Origin: Candidatus Woesearchaeota archaeon
Lineage (GTDB): Archaea; Nanobdellota; Nanobdellia; Woesearchaeales; JACPBV01
Direction: 5' to 3'
Assembly (NCBI GenBank): GCA_016188175.1
Contig: JACPII010000104.1
Coordinates: 1-36,562, forward strand
DNA: 36,562 nt
Both the position numbers and the translations under genes were made by a program. Each line of letters begins with the position of its first letter. The stretch's first letter is position 1. Shown here piece by piece: positions 1 to 8,504 of this stretch. Under the pieces are notes generated by a model. That model was not told where the DNA came from. It saw only the letters and a program-made list of their open reading frames with translations, and searched no databases.

Positions 1-177
1 GGTGATGTGATTAGTAGCCTTAAGATTAAGGGATTAATAGAAGAAGATGAGAATATTATTCAATTAACTATTGGCGGATTAATCATAGCTGAAGAAGTTT
101 CCGCAATGTTTTATTCTAGTGATGTCAAGAAGAGATTAGCGGATTTAGGTAATAGTTTCGGAAGAGATGGATTATAG
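1..177 (+). CDS. 3' fragment of a CDS, possibly the C-terminal domain of a HemN/HemW-like radical SAM protein
   Basis: Frame 1 is open from the window edge to TAG at 175-177: GDVISSLKIKGLIEEDENIIQLTIGGLIIAEEVSAMFYSSDVKKRLADLGNSFGRDGL. 'GLIEEDENIIQLTIGGLIIAEEV' resembles the C-terminal winged-helix pattern of HemN/HemW. Too short for certainty. Confidence 0.45.
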   Translation, partial: GDVISSLKIKGLIEEDENIIQLTIGGLIIAEEVSAMFYSSDVKKRLADLGNSFGRDGL

Positions 178-339
178 ATATCATCAAAGCGACTGCTATT
201 AAATTAATCTCAAAATCTATGATTTTGACTGTATGCCCCGTAGGGATTAAGGCGGCAACCCCTATCTAATAAATCTACACTACGGTCGGATAGAACAAAC
301 ATTTATTAACCAAAACCTAACTTGGTTTTATAATAAACT

Positions 340-1674
340 ATGGAAAGCCCTATCTCTTATTACAGCACGAACAGGAACATTTCCTTAGAAGGCAGGCCAG
401 GGTTCAAGAAGTTAGTTTCCTTTAAGGAAGCCCTAATTGTGGATTTGAAGGGAAAAGCATTTCCTCAGGTGGCTTTCGAAGTCTTAAAAAAGTTTCTTGA
501 AAACGAAATCGGCCTAAAAGGCCTGCAATCGATGGTGAAAGATGCATACAATTTTCCTGTCCCGCTCATAAATCTAAAGGACAACAGGCATATGCTCAAT
601 CTTGGACAGGGCCCTACGGCATCGTTCAAAGATTTTGCTGCCCAGGTGATGGCAAGGCTCATGGAATACCTAAGGCCAAAAGACAAAGAGATAACCATCT
701 TGGTTGCCACCTCCGGAGATACCGGAAGCGCAGTAGGGGAAGCATTTCGCAGCTTAAAAGGTTTTAAAGTGTATATCCTTTATCCGAAAGATGAAGTGAG
801 CCAGATCCAGAAGAAAACGCTGGACTGCATCGGAAACAATGTTGGCGCGTTGGCTGTCGATGGGAAGTTTGATGACTGCCAGAAATTGGTCAAAAGCGCT
901 TTTGCCGACTCTGAACTTGATAAGTTGAACCTCACCTCTGCTAACTCCATCAATATCGGAAGGATACTTCCCCAGATTACCTATTATTTCTATGCCTATG
1001 CCCAGGCCGCCAAAGATGGTGAAGAAATCATTTTCAGCGTCCCATCTGGGAATTTCGGCAATGCCTTTGGCTGCGAGCTTGCAAGGATGATGGGCATCCC
1101 GATAAAAAAAATTATCATTGCTGTAAACGAAAACGATGCTTTCCCAAAATTTCTGGAGACTGGAAAATACGCTAAAGTTTCTCCTTCAAAGAACTGCCTT
1201 TCCAATGCGATGAATGTTGGCAATCCAAGCAACCTTGCACGATTCTTTGACATATACGGCGGGAACCTGGATAAGGAAGGCATAGTCCACAAGATACCGG
1301 ATCTGAAAGAGATGAGCAACAACCTGTTCTCGGCCTCTATGGACGATGGTCAGACGATGAAAGCTATGAAAGAAGCCTTTGAAAATGAAAATCTTATTCT
1401 CGAGCCCCATGGAGCAGTTGCATTTGCTGGGCTGAATAAATATCTGGCTAGCCATTATCATGATGGCATGGGCGATGGTGATGCGCCTTCGATATTCCTT
1501 GAAACCGCTAACCCGGGAAAGTTCCCTGAAATTGTGGAAAACGTTTTAAGGCAAAAGCCAGCTCTTCCAAAATCCCTCAGGAAGATGCTTTTAAGGAGAC
1601 CAAACGTGCAATGCATCCCAAACTCATATGAAAAGCTCAAGGCAATTCTGCTGATGGACCATGGAAATCATTAA
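340..1674 (+). CDS. thrC: Threonine synthase
   Basis: 444 aa; PLP-lysine motif region GPTASFKDFAAQ, ATSGDTGSAV, VPSGNFGNAF; followed by homoserine kinase. Confidence 0.95.
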   Translation: MESPISYYSTNRNISLEGRPGFKKLVSFKEALIVDLKGKAFPQVAFEVLKKFLENEIGLKGLQSMVKDAYNFPVPLINLKDNRHMLNLGQGPTASFKDFAAQVMARLMEYLRPKDKEITILVATSGDTGSAVGEAFRSLKGFKVYILYPKDEVSQIQKKTLDCIGNNVGALAVDGKFDDCQKLVKSAFADSELDKLNLTSANSINIGRILPQITYYFYAYAQAAKDGEEIIFSVPSGNFGNAFGCELARMMGIPIKKIIIAVNENDAFPKFLETGKYAKVSPSKNCLSNAMNVGNPSNLARFFDIYGGNLDKEGIVHKIPDLKEMSNNLFSASMDDGQTMKAMKEAFENENLILEPHGAVAFAGLNKYLASHYHDGMGDGDAPSIFLETANPGKFPEIVENVLRQKPALPKSLRKMLLRRPNVQCIPNSYEKLKAILLMDHGNH

Positions 1675-2587
1675 AGTATTTTCACCTGCCACCATCGGGA
1701 ACATCGGCCCTGGTTTTGACGTCCTTGGGCTGGCGATCAAAGGTTTGGGTGATGTTGTTGAAGCAAGAAAAATTTCTTCCGGCATTGTTGTAAAGGCAAA
1801 TGGCTCAAAGTGGAACGTTCCCTTAAACTCCAGAGAGAATACAGCGTCAATAGCTGCCCAGCATGTTTTAGACATATTGGGCGAGAAAGGGGGCATTGAG
1901 ATTACCCTCACCAAAGGCCTTCCTATCGGTTCCGGGCTTGGCTCGAGTGCTGCATCTGCCGCAGCAGGTGCGTTTGCAGCGAACTACCTTTATGGCAACA
2001 GGCTTTCGAAGGAAGAGCTTATCCTTCCCGCAACGAAGGCTGAGGCTGTCGTGTCAGGAGGATTCTTCGCTGACAATACGGCGCCTGCATTATTGGGTGG
2101 AGCAACATTGACGAGGTCATGCGAGCCGCTTGATGTTACCAGGATTGGCTCGATCGATGCGTTAAAACTGGTCATCGTTATCCCGGACCTGGTCGTTTTG
2201 ACAAAAGATGCGAGAGCTATACTCCCGAAGTTTGTCAATCTACACAATTTTGTCATGAACATGGCAAACACTGCTTTGATCACCGCTGCTTTTTCTAAAA
2301 ATGATTACGGGCTGTTTTCCCGATGCCTTAATGATGCTATCATCGAGCCCGTTAGGTCAACGCTCATCAGAGGATACCATACGGTGAGAGATAAAGCATT
2401 GGAAGCCGGTGCAGATGGGATGGCGATTTCCGGGTCTGGGCCGACGCTTTTTGCAATCACCAACTCAATGGAAAAGGCAAAAGCTATCCAGAAAGCGATG
2501 GTTCAAGGCTTTAAAGAAAACGACGTTCATGCTGAATCCCATATCACTGAAGTTGATCGTGAAGGGACGAGATTATTGCCAAAGTAG
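1661..2587 (+). CDS. thrB: Homoserine kinase (GHMP family)
   Basis: 308 aa; FSPATIGNIGPGFDVLGLAI, PIGSGLGSSAASAAAGAFAAN, GADGMAISGSGPTLFA; overlaps thrC by 14 nt. Confidence 0.95.
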   Translation: MEIIKVFSPATIGNIGPGFDVLGLAIKGLGDVVEARKISSGIVVKANGSKWNVPLNSRENTASIAAQHVLDILGEKGGIEITLTKGLPIGSGLGSSAASAAAGAFAANYLYGNRLSKEELILPATKAEAVVSGGFFADNTAPALLGGATLTRSCEPLDVTRIGSIDALKLVIVIPDLVVLTKDARAILPKFVNLHNFVMNMANTALITAAFSKNDYGLFSRCLNDAIIEPVRSTLIRGYHTVRDKALEAGADGMAISGSGPTLFAITNSMEKAKAIQKAMVQGFKENDVHAESHITEVDREGTRLLPK

Positions 2588-2714
2588 TACTCATTTAGTG
2601 ACGATTTATTATGGATAATCTTAAATATGGGGTGCAATGTTTCTCATTTCAAGAACAATTAACCGGCTGATAAGAAATGATTGTTGATGTCAGTAACATG
2701 TCGAGTGGTCAAAA

Positions 2715-4076
2715 ATGGCAAATGTTCACATGGGCAATGGGGAGATTGAGTGGCACGGTGTAAAGTTTCCGAAGTATACTTCTGGGATTGAGTTTGTTAG
2801 GCCCGGTGTTGCAGTGTATCGTCCAGCTGGGTTAATAAACAGTATAGACATCGGGAAAAGAACGGACGAAAGGGGGGTTCGTTATTGGGCTGCTCTTGAG
2901 CCGATAATGGTGGGTTTATGCCCTACCGATCAGGCTGGTGGGAACGGATCATTTCCGCCAGAGAGCACACGGCCTTTTGGTTTAGAAAATGAACCTGCAG
3001 TCGGGGGACATGAGGGTGTTTACATATTGAAAGCGGCACATCCAAGGGGCCTGAAAATATTAGCTAGGCAGGGTATCATCCCGGGGGATTATGTTACTGG
3101 AAATATCAACATTGGCGATGGAACATGCCTTGCGTGCAGACGGGGAGCTCCTGCTCTTGATTGTTATAACGGGCCAACATTTGTTGGCATCGGGACAATG
3201 GTCGAAGCTGAAAAATGGGTTAAACGAGAGACGGGAAGGACCCAACTGCCAGGTGCCTATGTGGGTTCTGGCGGTGCTGTTTTTGTCCCCATTAGTCACG
3301 TCCATAAGATCCCCGCTAATATGGCCGAAACCGATAGGGGGCTGGCTCTTGGTACACAGATTGATGCTGTTGCCTGCGCATATTCCTTATGGGATGCTGT
3401 CGGCCTTGAAACATACGTCCAGGGTTTTAGGGGTGTTCATGAACTTAATATATTGGCCATCGGGTCTGGGAGGGTTGCCCTTTGGGGCCTCGATGTTCTT
3501 AAAGAGCGGTTAGGACAATTAGGTGCAAGGGGGAACATCTTTTTATGTGACACTCGGGAAGGTAATCTTGAACGAGTTGGAGATGCATGTGGAGTTCCAG
3601 ATGAAAATAGGTATCTGGTGGGGAGAAGTAGAAATCCTTTTTCCATGAGAAATTTAAGAAGTGGATTTAATTATCCTAGTTTGGGGGGTGATTTCAGGTT
3701 TGATATTGCTGTTGACTTTGCCGGCCCTGGTGCTTTAGACCAAAAAAGAATTTGCGAGCTTTTTGACGATGTTATCGCTCCTCAGGGAATAGTTGCGACG
3801 ATGGCCCATGGGGGTTATCCAGGCCATGAACTTAAGATGGCTTCTGGAGAACGGCTTTTAAAGGGGCATCGGTTAGTCATTGGGTTATCTCCAAGAAATA
3901 ATATGGGAAGGGGTGCGGATTTTCTTTCCCGGCATGCTAATAAATTTAAACCTATGATGAGGGAAATCCCCGGTGGATTGGATGAGCGACTGGCTGAACA
4001 GGTTGCTAGCGGCGGGGCGGCCGTTAAAAACGAAATGGAAGCCACGGTTTTTTACACCCGCATAAGCTCCAATTAA
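2715..4076 (+). CDS. MDR-superfamily zinc-dependent dehydrogenase (glucose/alcohol dehydrogenase-like)
   Basis: 453 aa; GHEGVY motif, Cys cluster CLACRRGAPALDC, Rossmann-like LAIGSGRVALWGLDVL. Confidence 0.75.
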   Translation: MANVHMGNGEIEWHGVKFPKYTSGIEFVRPGVAVYRPAGLINSIDIGKRTDERGVRYWAALEPIMVGLCPTDQAGGNGSFPPESTRPFGLENEPAVGGHEGVYILKAAHPRGLKILARQGIIPGDYVTGNINIGDGTCLACRRGAPALDCYNGPTFVGIGTMVEAEKWVKRETGRTQLPGAYVGSGGAVFVPISHVHKIPANMAETDRGLALGTQIDAVACAYSLWDAVGLETYVQGFRGVHELNILAIGSGRVALWGLDVLKERLGQLGARGNIFLCDTREGNLERVGDACGVPDENRYLVGRSRNPFSMRNLRSGFNYPSLGGDFRFDIAVDFAGPGALDQKRICELFDDVIAPQGIVATMAHGGYPGHELKMASGERLLKGHRLVIGLSPRNNMGRGADFLSRHANKFKPMMREIPGGLDERLAEQVASGGAAVKNEMEATVFYTRISSN

Positions 4077-4084
4077 ATTTTTGG

Positions 4085-5821
4085 TTAATTTTCCATTGTA
4101 AAGGTCTTCTTCACCATATAGCAATCTTCCTTCCTGTAACCAAGCTTCCGGTAATACTCCCTCGCTCCGATGCCGGAGATGACGACCATCTTATCCTTTC
4201 CGTTTTCCTTCGCGATGCCCTCTGCCCGGGCCATCAATCTTTTTCCAATACCCTTATGCTGGGTTTTATCGTCATCACTACCGCCGATAGCAACCGCCTG
4301 ACCATAAACATGTAATTCTCTGATCAAAGCAGAATCCTTTGTGATTGAAGGATGGAGGCTTCGGGGCGGAAAGCGGAGCCTGAGGAAACCAAGTATCCTA
4401 TCATCTGATTCCATGCTGATAAAGAGTTCTTTTCCGTTGCTGGCAGTGTATTCCCGGACGATAATGGAGAGATTTCCCCTGATTTTATCATTTCCTATCT
4501 CCCTGCACCGGATGCACCTGCACCGGATGCCCTGTTCTTTTGCAAGCTGTTCGACATATTGGCGTAAATTAGTCTTGTCAACCCCTGCAGAAGTAACATA
4601 CGTCGGGATATCTCTCTGGACCCTCATGATCCGGCAGTATTCAGGAACATATCTTTTTGCCTGGACGATAATTTCGGCTGCCTCTTTGGTCGATATCGGT
4701 GAAAAGATGCCTTTTTGGTAGTCCTCCATCAAGGGTGTTCCCGGCATAACCATGCAAGGGTAGATTTTCATCATATCCGGCCGGAATGATTCATCGTCGA
4801 AGATTACCTTTAAGCCTGCGATATCTTTCTCCTTCGAGATCCTTGTTCCATCCGGCTCCGGCAACCCCGGCATCATGTGGAAGTTTAGCTTGAACCCAAG
4901 GTCGCGCAGGTCAGCGATGCTTCGTTTCGTGTCCTCAAGGGTATGCCCCCGATGGGTGGCTTTCAAAATGCTTCCGAAAATTGTCTGGATCCCTAGCTCG
5001 ACTCTCGTTGCACCGAGTTTGAGAAGCTCCAAGCCATGCTTTGCGAACCCCCAGTCCGGCTTTGTCTCGACGGTAAGCCCGATCGACCTGATGCCGGAAG
5101 TTTCGTTTTCTGTCTGCTCGTCGGCAAGGCTCTTTTTTCCTGCTTCCCTTAGCTTGAGGAGCTTTTCTTTAATGTGCAATGCCCTTTTCTCATCCCCGAC
5201 TTTTCCGGGAAGCTCAAAAAATTCCTTGAAGGAGCCCATATCCACAACACCGTTCCTGAAGAACATCCGGGAAAAGTCATTGAAGGCCTTAAAGCAGTAA
5301 TACACGTATTCTTCCTGATATTTTTTTGGAAATGCGCAAAATGTTCCGCCTTGGATAATCTGCTCAACTTTATCGCAGTTTTGGCCCAGTGCAACATATT
5401 GTTCCAGGCGGTTAAAGACAATCCGGTAGGGGTCATAATCGTTCCTGACAGCCCTCATCGTCGAAGGCTCTTTTCCGGTATAACTCATAGGGACGTCGCC
5501 GAAAATGCTTCCCAAGCCTCCGGGGCAGAATGTGCATTTTCCATGGGGGCACCGGTAGGGCTTCGTCATCGTGGCAATGACCGCTACCCCCGAGCCGGTC
5601 CTTACGGGCTTTGTCTGGAGGAATGGCCTTATTATTTTTGCATTTTTTCCATCCGCATTAAGATAGATTTCGATGTCGGTGGGGATATGCTGAAGGCGAT
5701 GCAGCCTGCAAAGCTTGATCTTTTGCCTGGCAATGGCCTTTTTGTCCGGCTTATTGGCTTTAATCCAGGATACCATCTCCTTAAAATATAGTTTTTGCTT
5801 AGATGGTTCCTGCATGGCCAT
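4085..5821 (-). CDS. elp3: Elp3-type radical SAM/GNAT tRNA uridine-34 modification enzyme
   Basis: 578 aa; CPHGKCTFCPGG radical SAM cluster, GLTVETKPDW, LGIQTIF, C-terminal GNAT domain (GIGKRLMARAEGIAKENG). Confidence 0.95.
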   Translation of the reverse strand: MAMQEPSKQKLYFKEMVSWIKANKPDKKAIARQKIKLCRLHRLQHIPTDIEIYLNADGKNAKIIRPFLQTKPVRTGSGVAVIATMTKPYRCPHGKCTFCPGGLGSIFGDVPMSYTGKEPSTMRAVRNDYDPYRIVFNRLEQYVALGQNCDKVEQIIQGGTFCAFPKKYQEEYVYYCFKAFNDFSRMFFRNGVVDMGSFKEFFELPGKVGDEKRALHIKEKLLKLREAGKKSLADEQTENETSGIRSIGLTVETKPDWGFAKHGLELLKLGATRVELGIQTIFGSILKATHRGHTLEDTKRSIADLRDLGFKLNFHMMPGLPEPDGTRISKEKDIAGLKVIFDDESFRPDMMKIYPCMVMPGTPLMEDYQKGIFSPISTKEAAEIIVQAKRYVPEYCRIMRVQRDIPTYVTSAGVDKTNLRQYVEQLAKEQGIRCRCIRCREIGNDKIRGNLSIIVREYTASNGKELFISMESDDRILGFLRLRFPPRSLHPSITKDSALIRELHVYGQAVAIGGSDDDKTQHKGIGKRLMARAEGIAKENGKDKMVVISGIGAREYYRKLGYRKEDCYMVKKTFTMEN

Positions 5822-5840
5822 ACCTGCTTAGGGGTGTATG

Positions 5841-5852
5841 GGCATTTAAAAA
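5841..5852 (-). promoter_or_regulatory. Putative TATA box of elp3 (leaderless arrangement)
   Basis: ATTTTTAAATGCC on the minus strand, centred ~27 nt upstream of the ATG at 5821. Confidence 0.45.
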
Positions 5853-5972
5853 TATAACACTATACGGTATCATCCAGTTGTTTGAAACTCACCGACGATA
5901 CACGAATGGAGGGTATTTTTCTCCCTCGACGGGCATTTTCAGGAGGCTGAATGATTATGGCAAAAATGCCAA

Positions 5973-5982
5973 TTTTTAAATA
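5973..5982 (+). promoter_or_regulatory. Putative TATA box of the VKOR gene
   Basis: TTTTTAAATA centred ~27 nt upstream of the ATG at 6005. Confidence 0.5.
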
Positions 5983-6004
5983 GGGGTATACCTACATAGA
6001 CCCT

Positions 6005-6406
6005 ATGACTGAAACAACTGTTGAAGTTTTGGCCCTATTGGGTTTTGTGATATCCTATTACTCTCTCTATGTGGAAAAGCGATTTGCCCAAGAGAAAAAT
6101 TACAAGCCTATATGCGACATCAATGATAGGATATCCTGCTCAAAGGCGTTTACGAGCAAATACGGAAAGTTTGCCGGGATACCCAACCCTTACCTTGGGT
6201 TTGTGTTTTACCTTGCCGTATTCCTTCTTGCGGCGAATGGATTTGCGATGGCCGTATTTTGGCTTTCAGCAATATCCCTTGCCGGTTCTCTTTACCTGGC
6301 CTATCTCCAGTATTTTAAAGTGAAGACGTTTTGTTTAGTGTGCACATCGCTCTATGTTATCAACATCCTGCTTGCGGTCTATTCTTATAAAACCGCTTTT
6401 TTATGA
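6005..6406 (+). CDS. Vitamin K epoxide reductase (VKOR) family protein
   Basis: 133 aa, four predicted TM segments; CDINDRISCSKAF...GIPNPYLGFVFY...CLVCTS, the VKOR cysteine layout. Confidence 0.88.
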   Translation: MTETTVEVLALLGFVISYYSLYVEKRFAQEKNYKPICDINDRISCSKAFTSKYGKFAGIPNPYLGFVFYLAVFLLAANGFAMAVFWLSAISLAGSLYLAYLQYFKVKTFCLVCTSLYVINILLAVYSYKTAFL

Positions 6407-6496
6407 CTTTGCAGGGTGTTGGCGTAGAGAAAAAGTCCGTAGAGTTCTTAGCGCATGCTATGCATCCCCGCTTGGCATAAATGAGGGGTTGTTTAA

Positions 6497-6517
6497 GGTT
6501 AAATTTATAAGTTAACC
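6497..6517. promoter_or_regulatory. Inverted repeat GGTTAA-N9-TTAACC enclosing the putative TATA of the receiver-like gene
   Basis: GGTTAA at 6497-6502 and TTAACC at 6512-6517 flank ATTTATAAG; ATG at 6537. Confidence 0.4.
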
Positions 6518-6536
6518 ATAATTCTTGTAGGATACA

Positions 6537-6920
6537 ATGGACCCAAATGTTAAATCCGCATTAATTGGATTACATGAGCATTTAAATCTAGAGACAATGG
6601 TTGGTTTAGCCCAAACAAAGGGATATCAGGTAGATTCTTGCTCAACTCCAGAAAGAATGAGGGAATTAACTGGAAGTGATTTATACAGGATGTATATCAT
6701 GGATGTTAATCTTGGACATCCCGGTAGTGAGGAAGTAGGAATTGCACTTGAGGTTTATCGCATGATTAAAGGCAGGTTAGAAAATAAAGAAGCTAAACTC
6801 ATGATAGTCTCTGCAACTGATGGAGCCATCCAGAAAGCTATGGGTTTGGGAATCCCGAAGGAATATTTTAAGACAAAGGACCGTGGGATAGACTTCTTAA
6901 GAGAATTCTTCACCGATTAA
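6537..6920 (+). CDS. Response-regulator receiver-like domain protein (stand-alone)
   Basis: 127 aa; MDVNLG (phospho-Asp position), IVSAT (Thr/Ser switch), YFKTKD (conserved Lys). Confidence 0.6.
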   Translation: MDPNVKSALIGLHEHLNLETMVGLAQTKGYQVDSCSTPERMRELTGSDLYRMYIMDVNLGHPGSEEVGIALEVYRMIKGRLENKEAKLMIVSATDGAIQKAMGLGIPKEYFKTKDRGIDFLREFFTD

Positions 6921-7128
6921 ACAAGACCTGTCTTTTCTTGGTTGCGTTCACTTCTCTCAGCACCGTCTTTGGCGGGCGGTGGTCGGCGAACTTTTGACGC
7001 TTCATCCAAAAAAATAAAAACGCTCCTTTTGGGGATTGTGAACCCTATCTCAATATTTGGGGGACCGGGATTTTCATATAGCAAGTTTTTTAAACTCCAA
7101 GGCCCCCAATCACATTGAGGTGGTATCT

Positions 7129-7332
7129 ATGCTAGGATGTAAAAAATGCAATAGCCTGTGCGGAGTGTTGGTGTTGATTGCAGGAATCTTATTCCTGCTG
7201 AGAGATTTAGGAATTTGGGGCTTTTGGAACATCCAATGGTTTACCGTGGTGTTCCTGCTTTGGGGGTTTGGCTCCCTTGCCGGAAACAGCTGCCCAGAAT
7301 GTGTTGCTATAAGGTCTGGAAAAAAGAAGTGA
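7129..7332 (+). CDS. Small two-TM membrane protein (LiaF/DUF5668-like) with terminal cysteines
   Basis: ORF track starts at 7057, but ATG 7129 has a Shine-Dalgarno (GAGGTGGT, 7117-7124): MLGCKKCNSLCGVLVLIAGILFLLRDLGIWGF...CPEC. Confidence 0.6.
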   Translation: MLGCKKCNSLCGVLVLIAGILFLLRDLGIWGFWNIQWFTVVFLLWGFGSLAGNSCPECVAIRSGKKK

Positions 7333-7395
7333 TTTATTAATCATTTTTTTTATTTTTTTCTTATTTTTTGGACGGGGTACACCACTACTGCACTC

Positions 7396-7854
7396 TCAGT
7401 AGTCTGGTTTTTCTAACTCCTCAATCTTGGTTTCCAAATCGCCTCTTAAATCCCGGGTAATATCTTCTGCAGTTTTAATAAGCCTATACCCCCCATACAC
7501 CGTTAACGCGGTGATGAGGAAAGCCAGCGCGTAACCTGCGATTTTAGCGGCTTTATGGTCGTTGTGAAATGTAAAAGACGGGCCTGGTTTGGGGGACGTA
7601 TAATGGGTTAACGCTCCGAGCATCGTTGAATAGAAGAATCTTCTTTTCTTCCTAGCCAATTGATCCAGCAAGTTGCGGTAATGGTCAAAGAGTTCGGGCT
7701 GGGTATATCTTTTTCCATCAACAAAGGTTTCTATCTTCTTGCGGTTTTCTTGTAATTCCGTAAAAAACAACGCCTCAGCCCCCTTGGATTTCTTAGGGTC
7801 CCCTAAGTCGGCAAGAAAGAGTGCGATGTCGAGATCAGGCCTGTTGCCCATCAT
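7396..7854 (-). CDS. Hypothetical protein with one TM segment
   Basis: 152-aa ORF; hydrophobic AGYALAFLITALTVYGGY; no family recognised. Confidence 0.55.
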   Translation of the reverse strand: MMGNRPDLDIALFLADLGDPKKSKGAEALFFTELQENRKKIETFVDGKRYTQPELFDHYRNLLDQLARKKRRFFYSTMLGALTHYTSPKPGPSFTFHNDHKAAKIAGYALAFLITALTVYGGYRLIKTAEDITRDLRGDLETKIEELEKPDY

Positions 7855-7898
7855 AATGAATTGTATTGGCTATTATACCTGAGATAACAGCTTTATTC

Positions 7899-8504
7899 TC
7901 ACAAAATCCACTTCTGGGGGTTATTCAGGTAGTTGGTCGTGATATTAAAATTATCTTCGTCAACATACCCTTTTTCTTTCATGTAGGCAAGCAATTCCTT
8001 AAGGGTTATCAATGAATGGAGGCTGACGGCGTGCTCTGCAAGGGTTTCGCTGCCACCCTGCTCGCGGTCAAGGATGACGAGGACATCTTTGACGACCGCC
8101 CCTTCATTATGCAGCCCTTCGATGAAGCCCATCTTTGACTTTCCATCGGTGATCATATCATCGATGAGGACTGCGTTCTGGCCTTTTTCGATGATTCCTT
8201 CGACAAGGGACTGGGTGCCGTACCCTTTTGGCCTTTTTCTCACATAGACCATCGGCAATTTGGCTTTTATCGCTATTGCGGCAGCGATGGGGATCCCGGC
8301 AGTTTCTGAGCCGGCAACGACATCAACACCGAGGGCTTTCACCTTAGCGACCAGCGCGTCGGTGACCGCCGCGAACGGCCCCGGAAATGAAGGGATAATG
8401 CGGATATCAACATATACCGGCGTCTTTCTTCCGGAGGCAAGGGTAAACAACCCAAATTTCATCACCTTCGCTTCTGACAATGCTTCTGCAATTTTTTCAT
8501 CCAT
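7899..8504 (-). CDS. pyrE: Orotate phosphoribosyltransferase
   Basis: 201 aa; VYVDIRIIPSFPG, VAGSETAGIPIAAAIA, YVRKRPKGYG, PRPP motif AVLIDDMITDGKS; SD GGAGG upstream of ATG; overlaps the pyrC end. Confidence 0.93.
   Translation of the reverse strand: MDEKIAEALSEAKVMKFGLFTLASGRKTPVYVDIRIIPSFPGPFAAVTDALVAKVKALGVDVVAGSETAGIPIAAAIAIKAKLPMVYVRKRPKGYGTQSLVEGIIEKGQNAVLIDDMITDGKSKMGFIEGLHNEGAVVKDVLVILDREQGGSETLAEHAVSLHSLITLKELLAYMKEKGYVDEDNFNITTNYLNNPQKWIL

Noticed and set aside
4341-5791. Plus-strand ORFs 4341-4721, 4875-5300 and 5174-5791
   Set aside because: Shadow ORFs antisense to the well-supported elp3 CDS; Cys/Trp/Ser-rich composition, no family resemblance.
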